Source: JAJYZP01 sp049964535
Lineage (GTDB): Bacteria; Actinomycetota; Acidimicrobiia; Acidimicrobiales; Acidimicrobiaceae
Direction: 5' to 3'
NCBI GenBank assembly: GCA_049964535.1
Contig: JBMFXG010000181.1
Span: 1 to 5,124 of the forward strand
Length of the DNA: 5,124 bases
Notes under the pieces: generated by a model
Seen by the model: only the letters and a program-made list of their open reading frames with translations
Databases searched by the model: none
Told to the model about the DNA's origin: nothing
Shown here: positions 1-5,104 of the stretch, in pieces
Layout of the letters: each line of letters begins with the position of its first letter
How positions within the stretch are numbered: the stretch's first letter is position 1
Program-made: the position numbers and the translations under genes

Positions 1-30
1 TAGCCACGTTGTAGTGCCCTATTCACCGAG

Positions 31-64
31 CCTAACCCAATGAGCTGGGAGTATTGGGGTTAGG
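31..64. repeat. Long stem-loop, about 11 bp stem
   Basis: CCTAACCCAAT at 31-41 pairs with ATTGGGGTTAGG at 53-64. The arms are perfect complements except for one extra G in the right arm, around an 11-nt loop. No T-run follows on either strand, so it is not a classical intrinsic terminator. It could be a T-less terminator of a gene beyond the left edge, a protein-binding palindrome, or part of a structured RNA. Confidence 0.55.
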
Positions 65-113
65 ATCGAAAGATGGGCTGAGGTCGCTGGTTGCCGCTCA
101 TTCGGATCTAGTG

Positions 114-140
114 GGCACGCGTTCTTGAAGAGCTCGTGCC
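114..140. repeat. Stem-loop, 6 bp GC-rich outer stem
   Basis: GGCACG at 114-119 is complementary to CGTGCC at 135-140. A small inner TCTT/AAGA pairing (122-130) lies inside. No T-tract follows. Function is unknown. It matters mainly as one of several hairpins clustered in this gene-free stretch. Confidence 0.35.
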
Positions 141-262
141 TGGAACGCTCTCAGGCTTCGGTGACTGAACATAGTTCGTTGCCTCGGTTGCTCGATGAAG
201 TCTTCGGGAGCATCTCACGGTGACCGTCTCTGGAATGTTCGGTCGGTAGTTGTGTCGGAGGT

Positions 263-300
263 TTCACTCTGATGCGCTTCACTCTGATTAGCGTCACTCA
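263..300. repeat. 15-nt tandem repeat, two copies plus a degenerate third
   Basis: TTCACTCTGAT occurs at 263-273 and again at 278-288, giving a 15-nt period. A degenerate third unit starts at 293 (TCACTCA). It lies in a gene-free stretch. It may be a slippage product or a set of protein-binding iterons. There are too few copies to decide. Confidence 0.5.
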
Positions 301-340
301 TTCTTCCTGCTCTCAGCGCTCTTCACTGCCATTGGGTAGG

Positions 341-366
341 TAGGCCTTCCGAATTCGAGAGGCCTA
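341..366. repeat. 26-bp near-perfect palindrome
   Basis: Outer arms TAGGCCT (341-347) and AGGCCTA (360-366) are perfect complements. The centre CGAATTCG (350-357) is itself a palindrome. Of the two pairs between them, one is G:T and one a mismatch. As RNA it would form a nearly continuous hairpin with a minimal loop. As DNA it is a candidate site for a dimeric protein. It lies 73-98 nt beyond the stop of the minus-strand gene and could contribute to termination, although no T-run follows. Confidence 0.5.
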
Positions 367-389
367 AATCTCAATACGTTAGGCGACTA

Positions 390-416
390 CAACATCGATC
401 CTGAATCGATAGGTTG
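390..416 (-). terminator. Hairpin just beyond the minus-strand gene, possible terminator
   Basis: CAAC plus ATCGAT (390-399) pairs with ATCGAT and GTTG (405-410, 413-416) around a 5-nt loop with a 2-nt bulge, giving about 10 bp of stem. It begins about 22 nt past the stop codon at 439, where a terminator of that gene would be expected. It lacks a U-tract, so intrinsic termination is uncertain, though hairpins without U-tracts are proposed as terminators in actinobacteria. Confidence 0.4.
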
Positions 417-438
417 CATGAGGTTATTCGGAACGTGG

Positions 439-1362
439 TCAGTGCAACGTCGAATCGCTTCGCTCGGCAATGTCACGTGCAAGTTCGCGTAATTCCGTGC
501 AATTCAAACGTAGTCCGACGCGATTAAGCAGGACCACTGCGCTTAACGACATAGCGCTAGCGGAAGGTTTCAAGAGTTCTAACGGCTGAGTCTCAAATAT
601 CGTTGCCTTCTTCGCACGCATATCGAAAAGATTATAGTTCTGGATGATTGCCCAGAATTCTCCGTGTGCGATCCCAGAATAGATCAGGTAGTAGCCAACC
701 GAATCTGCGGACGGAAACGGCTCATCGGCAGTGTCCTTTTTTGCCAGTAGCATCTCGACAAGGGAACTGCGACTAGGAAGTTTTTGTAGCGGCTGAGAGT
801 CTTTTTTCCCGTCGATCTCGATAAACTCGTTTGCCGCCAAGACACCCTCTCGCTGACAGGCCGCTTGTAAGTAATGGACGATTACATCGGTAATATTCCT
901 CAACTTTGAACCTCTTTGCTTCATGTCAGCCGCAATGTCGGGGTAGCTTTCATCAAGCGTGTTGCTCTGAAAGCGGTCAGAGGTCTTGCTTGTCGTCACA
1001 AGGCCTGCTCGCCAATATCGCGCCATTCTGACAAATCGTTCCCGCTCGCTCTCGGGTTCGAAAACCCAATACACCTGCGATGCTGTTTCAAGAGCGGTTC
1101 TGCACAATATCATCGCGCCTAGCGGAAGTTCACCTGTTTGAAGCAGGAGCGTCATCTCGTTTGACACCTCGGCCAGATATGCAAACGCCCGCTTCGCTGT
1201 AAAAATGAGCAGATGATTTACCTTGGTTTCATGAAGCGGAGGTAATTGAAGTCGCGCGATATGTTCATCTATGTGCCAGGTCGTCGATAAAGCGTGGGAA
1301 AGCGCAGAACTGATGTAGGCGAGTAACTGCATAATTCGCTCTCGTTCAGTCAGCTTCTGCAT
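439..1362 (-). CDS. Hypothetical helical protein, DUF5677/HEPN-like
   Basis: Unknown function; 307 residues. The start is the ATG at 1362 because AAAGGAGG (1367-1374) sits 4 nt upstream. An in-frame ATG at 1458 would add 32 residues but has no comparable ribosome site. The protein appears mostly alpha-helical and soluble, with no signal peptide and no clear membrane segment. Two short motifs stand out: RTALE at residues 88-92, followed by aromatic residues (VYWVF), and YSGIAHGEFW at 228-237. An arginine-containing 'R-x-L-E' helix plus a later 'SG-x-x-HG' helix resembles DUF5677-type and other HEPN-like bacterial proteins, some of which occur in defence or abortive-infection settings. That is pattern memory, not an alignment. 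The usual HEPN RNase motif (R-x4-6-H) is not obvious. It stands alone, divergent from the photolyase gene. Confidence 0.8.
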   Translation of the reverse strand: MQKLTERERIMQLLAYISSALSHALSTTWHIDEHIARLQLPPLHETKVNHLLIFTAKRAFAYLAEVSNEMTLLLQTGELPLGAMILCRTALETASQVYWVFEPESERERFVRMARYWRAGLVTTSKTSDRFQSNTLDESYPDIAADMKQRGSKLRNITDVIVHYLQAACQREGVLAANEFIEIDGKKDSQPLQKLPSRSSLVEMLLAKKDTADEPFPSADSVGYYLIYSGIAHGEFWAIIQNYNLFDMRAKKATIFETQPLELLKPSASAMSLSAVVLLNRVGLRLNCTELRELARDIAERSDSTLH

Positions 1363-1366
1363 CAAA

Positions 1367-1374
1367 CCTCCTTT
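1367..1374 (-). promoter_or_regulatory. Strong Shine-Dalgarno deciding the start at 1362
   Basis: On the minus strand AAAGGAGG is followed by TTTG and then ATG. This is a near-consensus ribosome binding site at a short 4-nt spacing, and it favours 1362 over the longer in-frame ATG at 1458. It contrasts with vapB and the photolyase gene, which show no Shine-Dalgarno. Confidence 0.75.
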
Positions 1375-1433
1375 GTTGTCGATGCCCGAGCTCCTGTAGA
1401 ACCAAGCTCCCAAATAGCCCGAATGCAACTCCT

Positions 1434-1453
1434 GGGCATGGAGGCGAATGCCC
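1434..1453. repeat. Inverted repeat upstream of the hypothetical gene
   Basis: GGGCAT (1434-1439) and ATGCCC (1448-1453) are perfect complements around an 8-nt gap. A further ATGCCC lies at 1382-1387. It sits about 70-90 nt upstream of the start at 1362, where an operator or leader hairpin could lie. Function is not shown. Confidence 0.3.
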
Positions 1454-1865
1454 ATCAAACAACGATCGTCACACGTTCATCAAAAGCCCGTAGTCGATGC
1501 TACTCAACCAACACCGCATCTCGTATCTCGACAGCATCACGAGAGTTCGATGCGCCAAGGCGAGCTTGTGCCAGACTCTTCTGAGGGCCTTCCTCGAGCT
1601 AGAGCCACGGGAGGAGCGGATCAACACAGAGTCCTCTGAGGCGAGCTCTTTGGAGATGGCGTCGTCCGTCACAGCTGTATACGGGCGATTCGACTCAGGA
1701 TGGCTTATAGTTAGCCGGCTCACCTCAGCAAGAAGGGTCTGAAGCGTGTCTGAATCTCGCTATTCCCTTCGACTCTCGGCGGCTGGAACATCATGGTGAG
1801 CCCATAACGAGCTGTGCTGGCGACGCGTGGAACTGGACGGATACCACTACCACACCCGGTACTGC

Positions 1866-1871
1866 TACCGT
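1866..1871 (+). promoter_or_regulatory. Candidate -10 box for a leaderless photolyase mRNA
   Basis: TACCGT fits the TAnnnT -10 pattern and ends 6 nt before the ATG at 1878, so transcription could begin at the start codon. No Shine-Dalgarno precedes that ATG, which is consistent with leaderless translation. There is no good -35 hexamer at 17-18 nt, so the call is weak. The same geometry is seen, much more clearly, at vapB. Confidence 0.3.
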
Positions 1872-1877
1872 ACAAAT

Positions 1878-3173
1878 ATGGTGACTCGACTCTCTCTCGA
1901 CGATCTCGTCTCCGGTGGTGGTGTTGATAGAGACGCAATGAGTTCCTGGATCAATCGGAATCTCGCGGGTCTCTTTCTGGAAGGTCCTGATGCAGCTGTG
2001 GTTGCCAAGGATCTCCTCGGTGGTCAATCTCAAGCAGATCTCGCTCTGGCTCGATTAACGGTCACTGGATACGCTCAGAGACGGAGTCGCGTGAGTCCGG
2101 TGACGGAGCGTGGAGCAACGATGCTCTCGCCGTATATCCGCCATGGACTCCTCACTCTGCAGGAGGTCTACGACGCGGTCTCTGACGTTCCCGCAAAGGA
2201 TCGAGATCGCTATGTTGATGAGCTACTGTGGCAAGAATACTCACGTCACCTGTATAACCATGTGGGGCCAGCAATGCGAAGCTCTCTGAGATATGATCGG
2301 GAGGCTTTTTCGCTTCGCGACGACGAGCGACCCGTCGAACTCGAATCCTGGGCTGACTCCCCAATGGTCTGCCTGCGGCGTGTAGAGGAGGAGCTACAGC
2401 AACGAGGTTGGATCGTCAATCAAACTCGGATGTGGTATGCCTCGCATTGGGCGGTGCGCTGTGGACGTTCACGTGTCTCTGGAGAAGATCACTTTTTTCG
2501 TCATCTCCTCGATGGGTCACGAAGCGCTAACGGACTTGGTTGGCAGTGGGTTAGTGGGGAGATGACGGGCAAAGTCTACGGATTTTCTAGATCTCAGGTT
2601 GAGCGCCAAGCCCCTGACTGGTGCTCGCAGTGTTCCCTTGCAGCGTCTTGTCCGATCGAGAACTTCCCACCTTCCCCGACGACGATCGTTCGCAAGGCCG
2701 TTACGTACTCAAAGGTTTCAGAGGATCTCGGCCCTGCCGATGTTCAGGTCTCGAAGGAAGTGAATCCGTCAGTGATCTGGCTGACCGGTGAATTTCTCTC
2801 CCTCCGGCAAGGTGCTCTGGTGGACTATCCAGAGCTTCCTGTCGCATTTATCTTCGATAGGGCTCTTTTGCAGAAGCTGCAGCTCTCTTCAAAGCGATTG
2901 AGTTTTCTGCTCGAGACTCTAGCCGAGATCTCAATTGCGCGTGAACTCGAGGTATACCTCGGGCATCCGATCGAAGCGCTTGCTGGTAGGCCGATCGTGA
3001 CAACATGGACTCCTGTGCCCGGTTGGAAACGATATTCGGAGAAACTGTGTTCAGCAGTGATCTATCCTTGGCCCTGGCTCGTCCGTTCACATGGAGTGGT
3101 CTCGCTCAACTCCTACTCTGCATGGCGATCGTCGAGTCCTCTGATGGGCGAGAGGTCTCCGGTTGGAGAATAG
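1878..3173 (+). CDS. Photolyase/cryptochrome-family protein, FAD domain first, likely Fe-S
   Basis: Probable light-driven DNA-repair flavoprotein (deoxyribodipyrimidine photolyase or relative) in the cytoplasm; 431 residues from the ATG at 1878. A GTG at 1827 would add 17 unlikely residues. The helical FAD-binding domain fills roughly residues 20-265: LSPYIRHGLLTLQEV (83-97), LLWQEYSRHLY (116-126), NQTRMWYASHWAVR (181-194), FFRHLLDGSRSANGLGWQW (206-224). Cys165, Cys249, Cys252 and Cys258 are arranged as C...CxxC-x5-CP, much like the [4Fe-4S] ligands of FeS-BCP/PhrB photolyases. Residues about 298-390 (VIWL..., PVAFIFDRALL, SSKRLSFLLETLAE, LEVYLGHPIEAL) look like the Rossmann-type antenna domain that is N-terminal in ordinary photolyases, so the domain order appears swapped and that domain shortened. 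The family is clear; CPD versus 6-4 repair, or a signalling role, cannot be decided. It is monocistronic, convergent with the IS remnant. Confidence 0.85.
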   Translation: MVTRLSLDDLVSGGGVDRDAMSSWINRNLAGLFLEGPDAAVVAKDLLGGQSQADLALARLTVTGYAQRRSRVSPVTERGATMLSPYIRHGLLTLQEVYDAVSDVPAKDRDRYVDELLWQEYSRHLYNHVGPAMRSSLRYDREAFSLRDDERPVELESWADSPMVCLRRVEEELQQRGWIVNQTRMWYASHWAVRCGRSRVSGEDHFFRHLLDGSRSANGLGWQWVSGEMTGKVYGFSRSQVERQAPDWCSQCSLAASCPIENFPPSPTTIVRKAVTYSKVSEDLGPADVQVSKEVNPSVIWLTGEFLSLRQGALVDYPELPVAFIFDRALLQKLQLSSKRLSFLLETLAEISIARELEVYLGHPIEALAGRPIVTTWTPVPGWKRYSEKLCSAVIYPWPWLVRSHGVVSLNSYSAWRSSSPLMGERSPVGE

Positions 3174-3228
3174 ATAAGTGTCGAGTCAGTGGGAGGGGCA
3201 CACATTCTTCGTGAGTCGGTAAGGACTT

Positions 3229-3247
3229 GGTTGAGACCCTCTCAACC
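3229..3247 (+). terminator. Perfect 8-bp stem-loop after the photolyase gene
   Basis: GGTTGAGA (3229-3236) and TCTCAACC (3240-3247) are exact complements around a CCC loop, 56 nt past the photolyase stop. No T-tract follows on the plus strand. It lies between convergent features, so it may end transcription from the photolyase gene, from the minus strand, or both. Confidence 0.45.
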
Positions 3248-3264
3248 TCCACGGGGACAACTCG

Positions 3265-3548
3265 TTAAACCTCAAACTCCTTTACCATTCAGATATCGAG
3301 CGCTTGGTCGGCAACGATGGTCTTGAGCTTGCGATTTTCCATCTCGAGCTCTTTGAGCTCCTTGGCATCTGTTGCCTTCATGCCGCCGTAGGTGTTCTTC
3401 CATCGGTGCCAGGTAGTTTCCGTCACGGCTAAGTGACGAGCGACCTCGGCAACAGAAGCACCCTCGTTCAACATCTTGTCGCCCTCAGCAAGCTTTCTGA
3501 TCACCTACACTTCGGTGTGTCGCTTGGAGGTTGGTTGTTTTCCTCCAT
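3265..3548 (-). pseudogene. IS3-family transposase OrfA remnant
   Basis: Decayed OrfA, the DNA-binding helix-turn-helix subunit of an IS3-family transposase. Intact homologous segments are VIRKLAEGDKMLNEG, the helix-turn-helix (SVAEVARHLAVTETTWHRWK), YGGMKATDAKELKELE and a leucine-zipper-like stretch ending VADQALDI. Three lesions are visible. From the ATG at 3548 (MEENNQPP) a one-base loss near 3526 is needed to reach KRHTEV. The next codon, at 3505-3507, is TAG where CAG is likely ancestral. TGA at 3289-3291 interrupts just before MVKEFEV and the TAA at 3265. The remaining uninterrupted frame, 3289-3504 with a GTG start, keeps 71 codons. No OrfB (the DDE catalytic subunit) follows, so the element cannot move itself. 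It runs head-on towards the photolyase gene. Confidence 0.8.
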
Positions 3549-3568
3549 ATCTATTCTGGAGGCAAAAC
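3537..3568 (-). repeat. Stem-loop over the IS3 orfA start
   Basis: GTTTTCCTCC (3537-3546) pairs with GGAGG-C-AAAAC (3558-3568), a 10-bp stem with one bulged C and an 11-nt loop. The ancestral orfA ATG (3546-3548) lies at the stem-loop junction, so the hairpin would bury the start region in an mRNA. IS10 and IS50 use such hairpins to block translation of read-through transcripts. A similar role here is inference. Confidence 0.5.
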
Positions 3569-3656
3569 TCACATATCGTGTGGATTAGTTGTTGGGGAGG
3601 TCCTCAAGGGAGTGTCGAACCCACGGATACGGTAATCTCAACAACAGCCCGCTCCA

Positions 3657-3714
3657 GTGATCAGCTGGGGACTTTCGGTGATCGAACCTGGGGAGTTTCC
3701 GCGATCCTCGTCAG
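3657..3714 (+). repeat. Left copy of the vapBC-flanking repeat, with nested direct repeat
   Basis: Bases 3673-3714 match the reverse complement of 4829-4870 at 39 of 42 positions. Inside and beside it is a degenerate direct repeat: CTGGGGACTTTCGGTGATC at 3665-3683 and CTGGGGAGTTTCCGCGATC at 3689-3707 (24-nt spacing, 16 of 19 identical). Repeated subterminal motifs plus inverted outer copies resemble the multiple terminal repeats of IS21-type elements. No transposase gene accompanies it. Confidence 0.7.
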
Positions 3715-3843
3715 AGTATCCACTATTCCCGGAGCGAGTCACTTCTGTCGGCTTGATATCAACGGGAACGCCACTGAAGCTACTGCTACCTTCTCGACGT
3801 TCACCTACGGAATTATTGCTCACTAGTATCTCAATCGCACACC
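3715..3843. other. Non-coding stretch downstream of vapC
   Basis: This lies between the left flanking repeat and the vapC stop. I see no gene and no clear hairpin terminator for the vapBC transcript. The short open frames crossing it on both strands have no recognisable content. Confidence 0.35.
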
Positions 3844-4278
3844 TCAACAAGGAAGCCCGAGACGCCCTGCAACAACTGCTGGTGACTCCGCCACTCCAGT
3901 AGCAAGCAATTGCCGGTCGACACTCACGAGGGAGATACCAAGCGACGCAGCGACAGCACCCCACGCAGCGTCATAATACGTAAGCTTGTATCGTTCGCCG
4001 AATTCTGCTGCCTCACGTAGCCATCTCGCAGTCATGGTCAACGGAACGCCACAGATAAGAATAAGGTCCTCGAGTTGGTCTGCCACTTGGGTTCCATTCC
4101 ATCCGAGAGAGCGGAGCAGGACGTTACCTACTTCGTAGAGGCCCAGATCAATGACATGTGTTTGAATCTCTCCGTCTCGGGCAGCGTCACGTATGGATCG
4201 AGACGCGAGGACTTCAGACTCACCGTCACTATGAAACCATTTAAGTAGCACAGACGTATCAATGAGAAGCGAGGTCAC
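3844..4278 (-). CDS. vapC: VapC-type PIN-domain ribonuclease toxin
   Basis: Toxin of a type II toxin-antitoxin pair: a Mg2+-dependent endoribonuclease that cuts selected RNAs (tRNA or rRNA in studied VapCs) when the antitoxin is lost. It has 144 residues, about the usual VapC length. The PIN acidic quartet is visible: Asp7 in LLIDTSVLLKWF, Glu49 in LYEVGNVLL, Asp103 in YYDAAWGAVA and Asp121 in LVSVDRQLL, so it is probably catalytically intact. The start is GTG at 4276-4278, overlapping the vapB stop (GTGA), which implies translational coupling and dependence on the vapB promoter. The RNA target cannot be inferred from the sequence. It lies inside the interval bounded by the inverted 42-bp repeats. 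Confidence 0.92.
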   Translation of the reverse strand: MTSLLIDTSVLLKWFHSDGESEVLASRSIRDAARDGEIQTHVIDLGLYEVGNVLLRSLGWNGTQVADQLEDLILICGVPLTMTARWLREAAEFGERYKLTYYDAAWGAVAASLGISLVSVDRQLLATGVAESPAVVAGRLGLPC

Positions 4279-4511
4279 TGCCGAGTGTCTCGATTCTCAC
4301 GAACAAGATCTGCTGATTCAAATCGACCAGCGTTTAGAAATCGCTGCTCGGAGCGGGAGATCGCCTGAGCTACCACATCAGGATCACGCCGAGCTAGTTC
4401 TCGTCTAGCCGCTGTCGCAAGTAGCGCGCTCCGACTCACGGAACGTCGTTGCGCCTCTAGATCGAGTTCTCGAAGTAGTTCTTCAGGAAGTGAAACCATA
4501 ACTTTGGACAT
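4275..4511 (-). CDS. vapB: VapB-type ribbon-helix-helix antitoxin
   Basis: Antitoxin partner of the downstream VapC; 78 residues. Residues 2-40 fit a ribbon-helix-helix fold: strand KVMVSLP, then helices ELLRELDLEAQRRS and SRSALLATAARREL. Such proteins dimerise through the strand, bind a palindromic operator and repress their own operon, more tightly with VapC bound. The C-terminal part (about 45-78, with AGRFESADLVRENR) would wrap the toxin and cover its active site. The start is ATG at 4511. An in-frame upstream ATG at 4640 would add 43 residues unlike the family and would run through the promoter. There is no Shine-Dalgarno. A -10 box ends 6 nt before the ATG, so the mRNA is probably leaderless. 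Confidence 0.9.
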   Translation of the reverse strand: MSKVMVSLPEELLRELDLEAQRRSVSRSALLATAARRELARRDPDVVAQAISRSEQRFLNAGRFESADLVRENRDTRQ

Positions 4512-4517
4512 ACTATT

Positions 4518-4523
4518 ATTATA
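4518..4523 (-). promoter_or_regulatory. vapBC promoter -10 box (leaderless)
   Basis: Consensus TATAAT on the minus strand, with six bases before the ATG at 4511. Transcription should start at or next to the A of the start codon. No convincing -35 hexamer is found at 16-18 nt spacing, which suggests an extended or weak promoter. Confidence 0.65.
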
Positions 4524-4525
4524 GC

Positions 4526-4536
4526 CAATATTATTG
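4526..4536. promoter_or_regulatory. Putative VapB operator palindrome
   Basis: CAATA-T-TATTG is a perfect 11-bp palindrome in an unusually AT-rich patch directly upstream of the TATAAT box, in the spacer. A second partial palindrome, CTAT-N4-ATAG (4513-4524), overlaps the -10 box. Paired half-sites over the promoter are where a ribbon-helix-helix antitoxin would bind to autorepress. Binding is inferred. Confidence 0.5.
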
Positions 4537-4828
4537 CCGGAAACTCGTCGTTCGCAGAGACGCCAGTCGAGACCCCACCCCTTGAGGAAGCATGACCCAT
4601 GACTCTTATTCTGCGACCGGCTCCCATCCCTCTTTCGCATTCCAAACGAAGGCCATAGTTAGGGCCATAGCTGACCCCATGACGACACCCTTTATGGTAC
4701 GACTCCGGCTCTTCTAACATCAAGCGCAACGATGCCGGAAGTCCTCCACGACATAGCATCGTCACTCGTCTCGAGTTCTCGGTCGCCAGCAATGAAACAA
4801 CAACCTGTCTCTTTGTCAAAGTAAGAAG

Positions 4829-4870
4829 CTGACGAGAATCTCGGAAACTCCCCAGGTTCGACCACCGAAA
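4829..4870 (-). repeat. Right copy of the 42-bp vapBC-flanking inverted repeat
   Basis: Read on the minus strand this matches 3673-3714 with three substitutions in 42 bases and no gap, and the similarity stops sharply at both ends. The two copies point inwards like terminal inverted repeats of a unit of about 1.2 kb that contains vapBC. Unlike the left copy it has no clear second CTGGGGA unit outside it. No target-site duplication is evident next to the outer ends. Confidence 0.75.
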
Positions 4871-5084
4871 CCGCTTGATACGCCCCGGCTTTGCCAAACG
4901 CCTTGTTCCTTAAACACAACGATGGAAGATGACTCCAGAGAGACCAAGTCCGACCCTTGACTATCTGACGCTGAGTGAGTCCGAAGGACCATGGTGTCAG
5001 AGAGAAGACCACGGTGGCATGAGAATTTTACGAGTGGACTAATTGAACTTCGATCCACCGTAAGTACGTAAAGTCGATCGAGGG

Positions 5085-5104
5085 TTGCCCGAAATTGCCC
5101 AAAA
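5085..5104. repeat. 10-nt tandem duplication
   Basis: TTGCCCGAAA is followed directly by TTGCCCAAAA, differing at one base. Nearby AACTTCG (5046-5052) and CGAAGTT (5107-5113) form a widely spaced inverted repeat around it. Function is unknown, and it is close to the window edge. Confidence 0.4.

Larger units (their letters stand above)
1..438. other. Gene-free, hairpin-rich stretch
   Basis: I see no supportable coding region here on either strand. The stretch is unusually rich in inverted repeats (31-64, 114-140, 217-227, 341-366, 390-416) and has a short tandem repeat around 263-300. The part nearest 439 lies downstream of the minus-strand gene and may hold its transcription end. The rest could be the 3' region of a gene beyond the left edge, or a structured RNA of unknown strand. 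No tRNA or rRNA signature was recognised. Confidence 0.5.
1363..1877. other. 515-nt divergent spacer without a recognisable gene
   Basis: This separates the minus-strand hypothetical gene from the plus-strand photolyase gene. Open frames of 60-85 codons exist on both strands, but they overlap one another, lack ribosome sites and match no family I recognise. Both divergent promoters should lie here. Only a weak -10 candidate next to the photolyase start and an inverted repeat at 1434-1453 can be pointed to. The length suggests a decayed gene or a large regulatory region. Confidence 0.45.

Noticed and set aside
263..300. Possible CRISPR array
   Set aside because: The repeats are 11-15 nt with no spacers of regular length and only two good copies.
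1363..1458. Longer N-terminus for the hypothetical protein starting at 1458
   Set aside because: The AAAGGAGG site 4 nt before the ATG at 1362 marks a better start.
1469..1723. 84-codon minus-strand frame in the divergent spacer
   Set aside because: No family resemblance or start signal, and it overlaps an equivalent plus-strand frame. A decayed gene cannot be excluded.
1497..1742. 81-codon plus-strand frame in the divergent spacer
   Set aside because: No ribosome site, no recognised domain, and equally long frames overlap it on both strands.
1827..1877. Upstream GTG start for the photolyase
   Set aside because: It adds a His/Tyr-rich 17-residue leader unlike the family, has no Shine-Dalgarno, and would overlap the candidate -10 box.
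3678..3714. tRNA-like T-arm (GGTTCGA on the complementary strand) in the 42-bp repeat
   Set aside because: No matching D-arm, anticodon arm or acceptor stem can be assembled around either copy.
3638..3964. 108-codon minus-strand frame overlapping the vapC 3' end
   Set aside because: It lies in another frame over vapC and the left repeat and has no recognisable domain; it is a shadow frame.
4512..4640. 43-residue N-terminal extension of VapB
   Set aside because: The extension is unlike ribbon-helix-helix antitoxins and would translate through the TATAAT box and operator.
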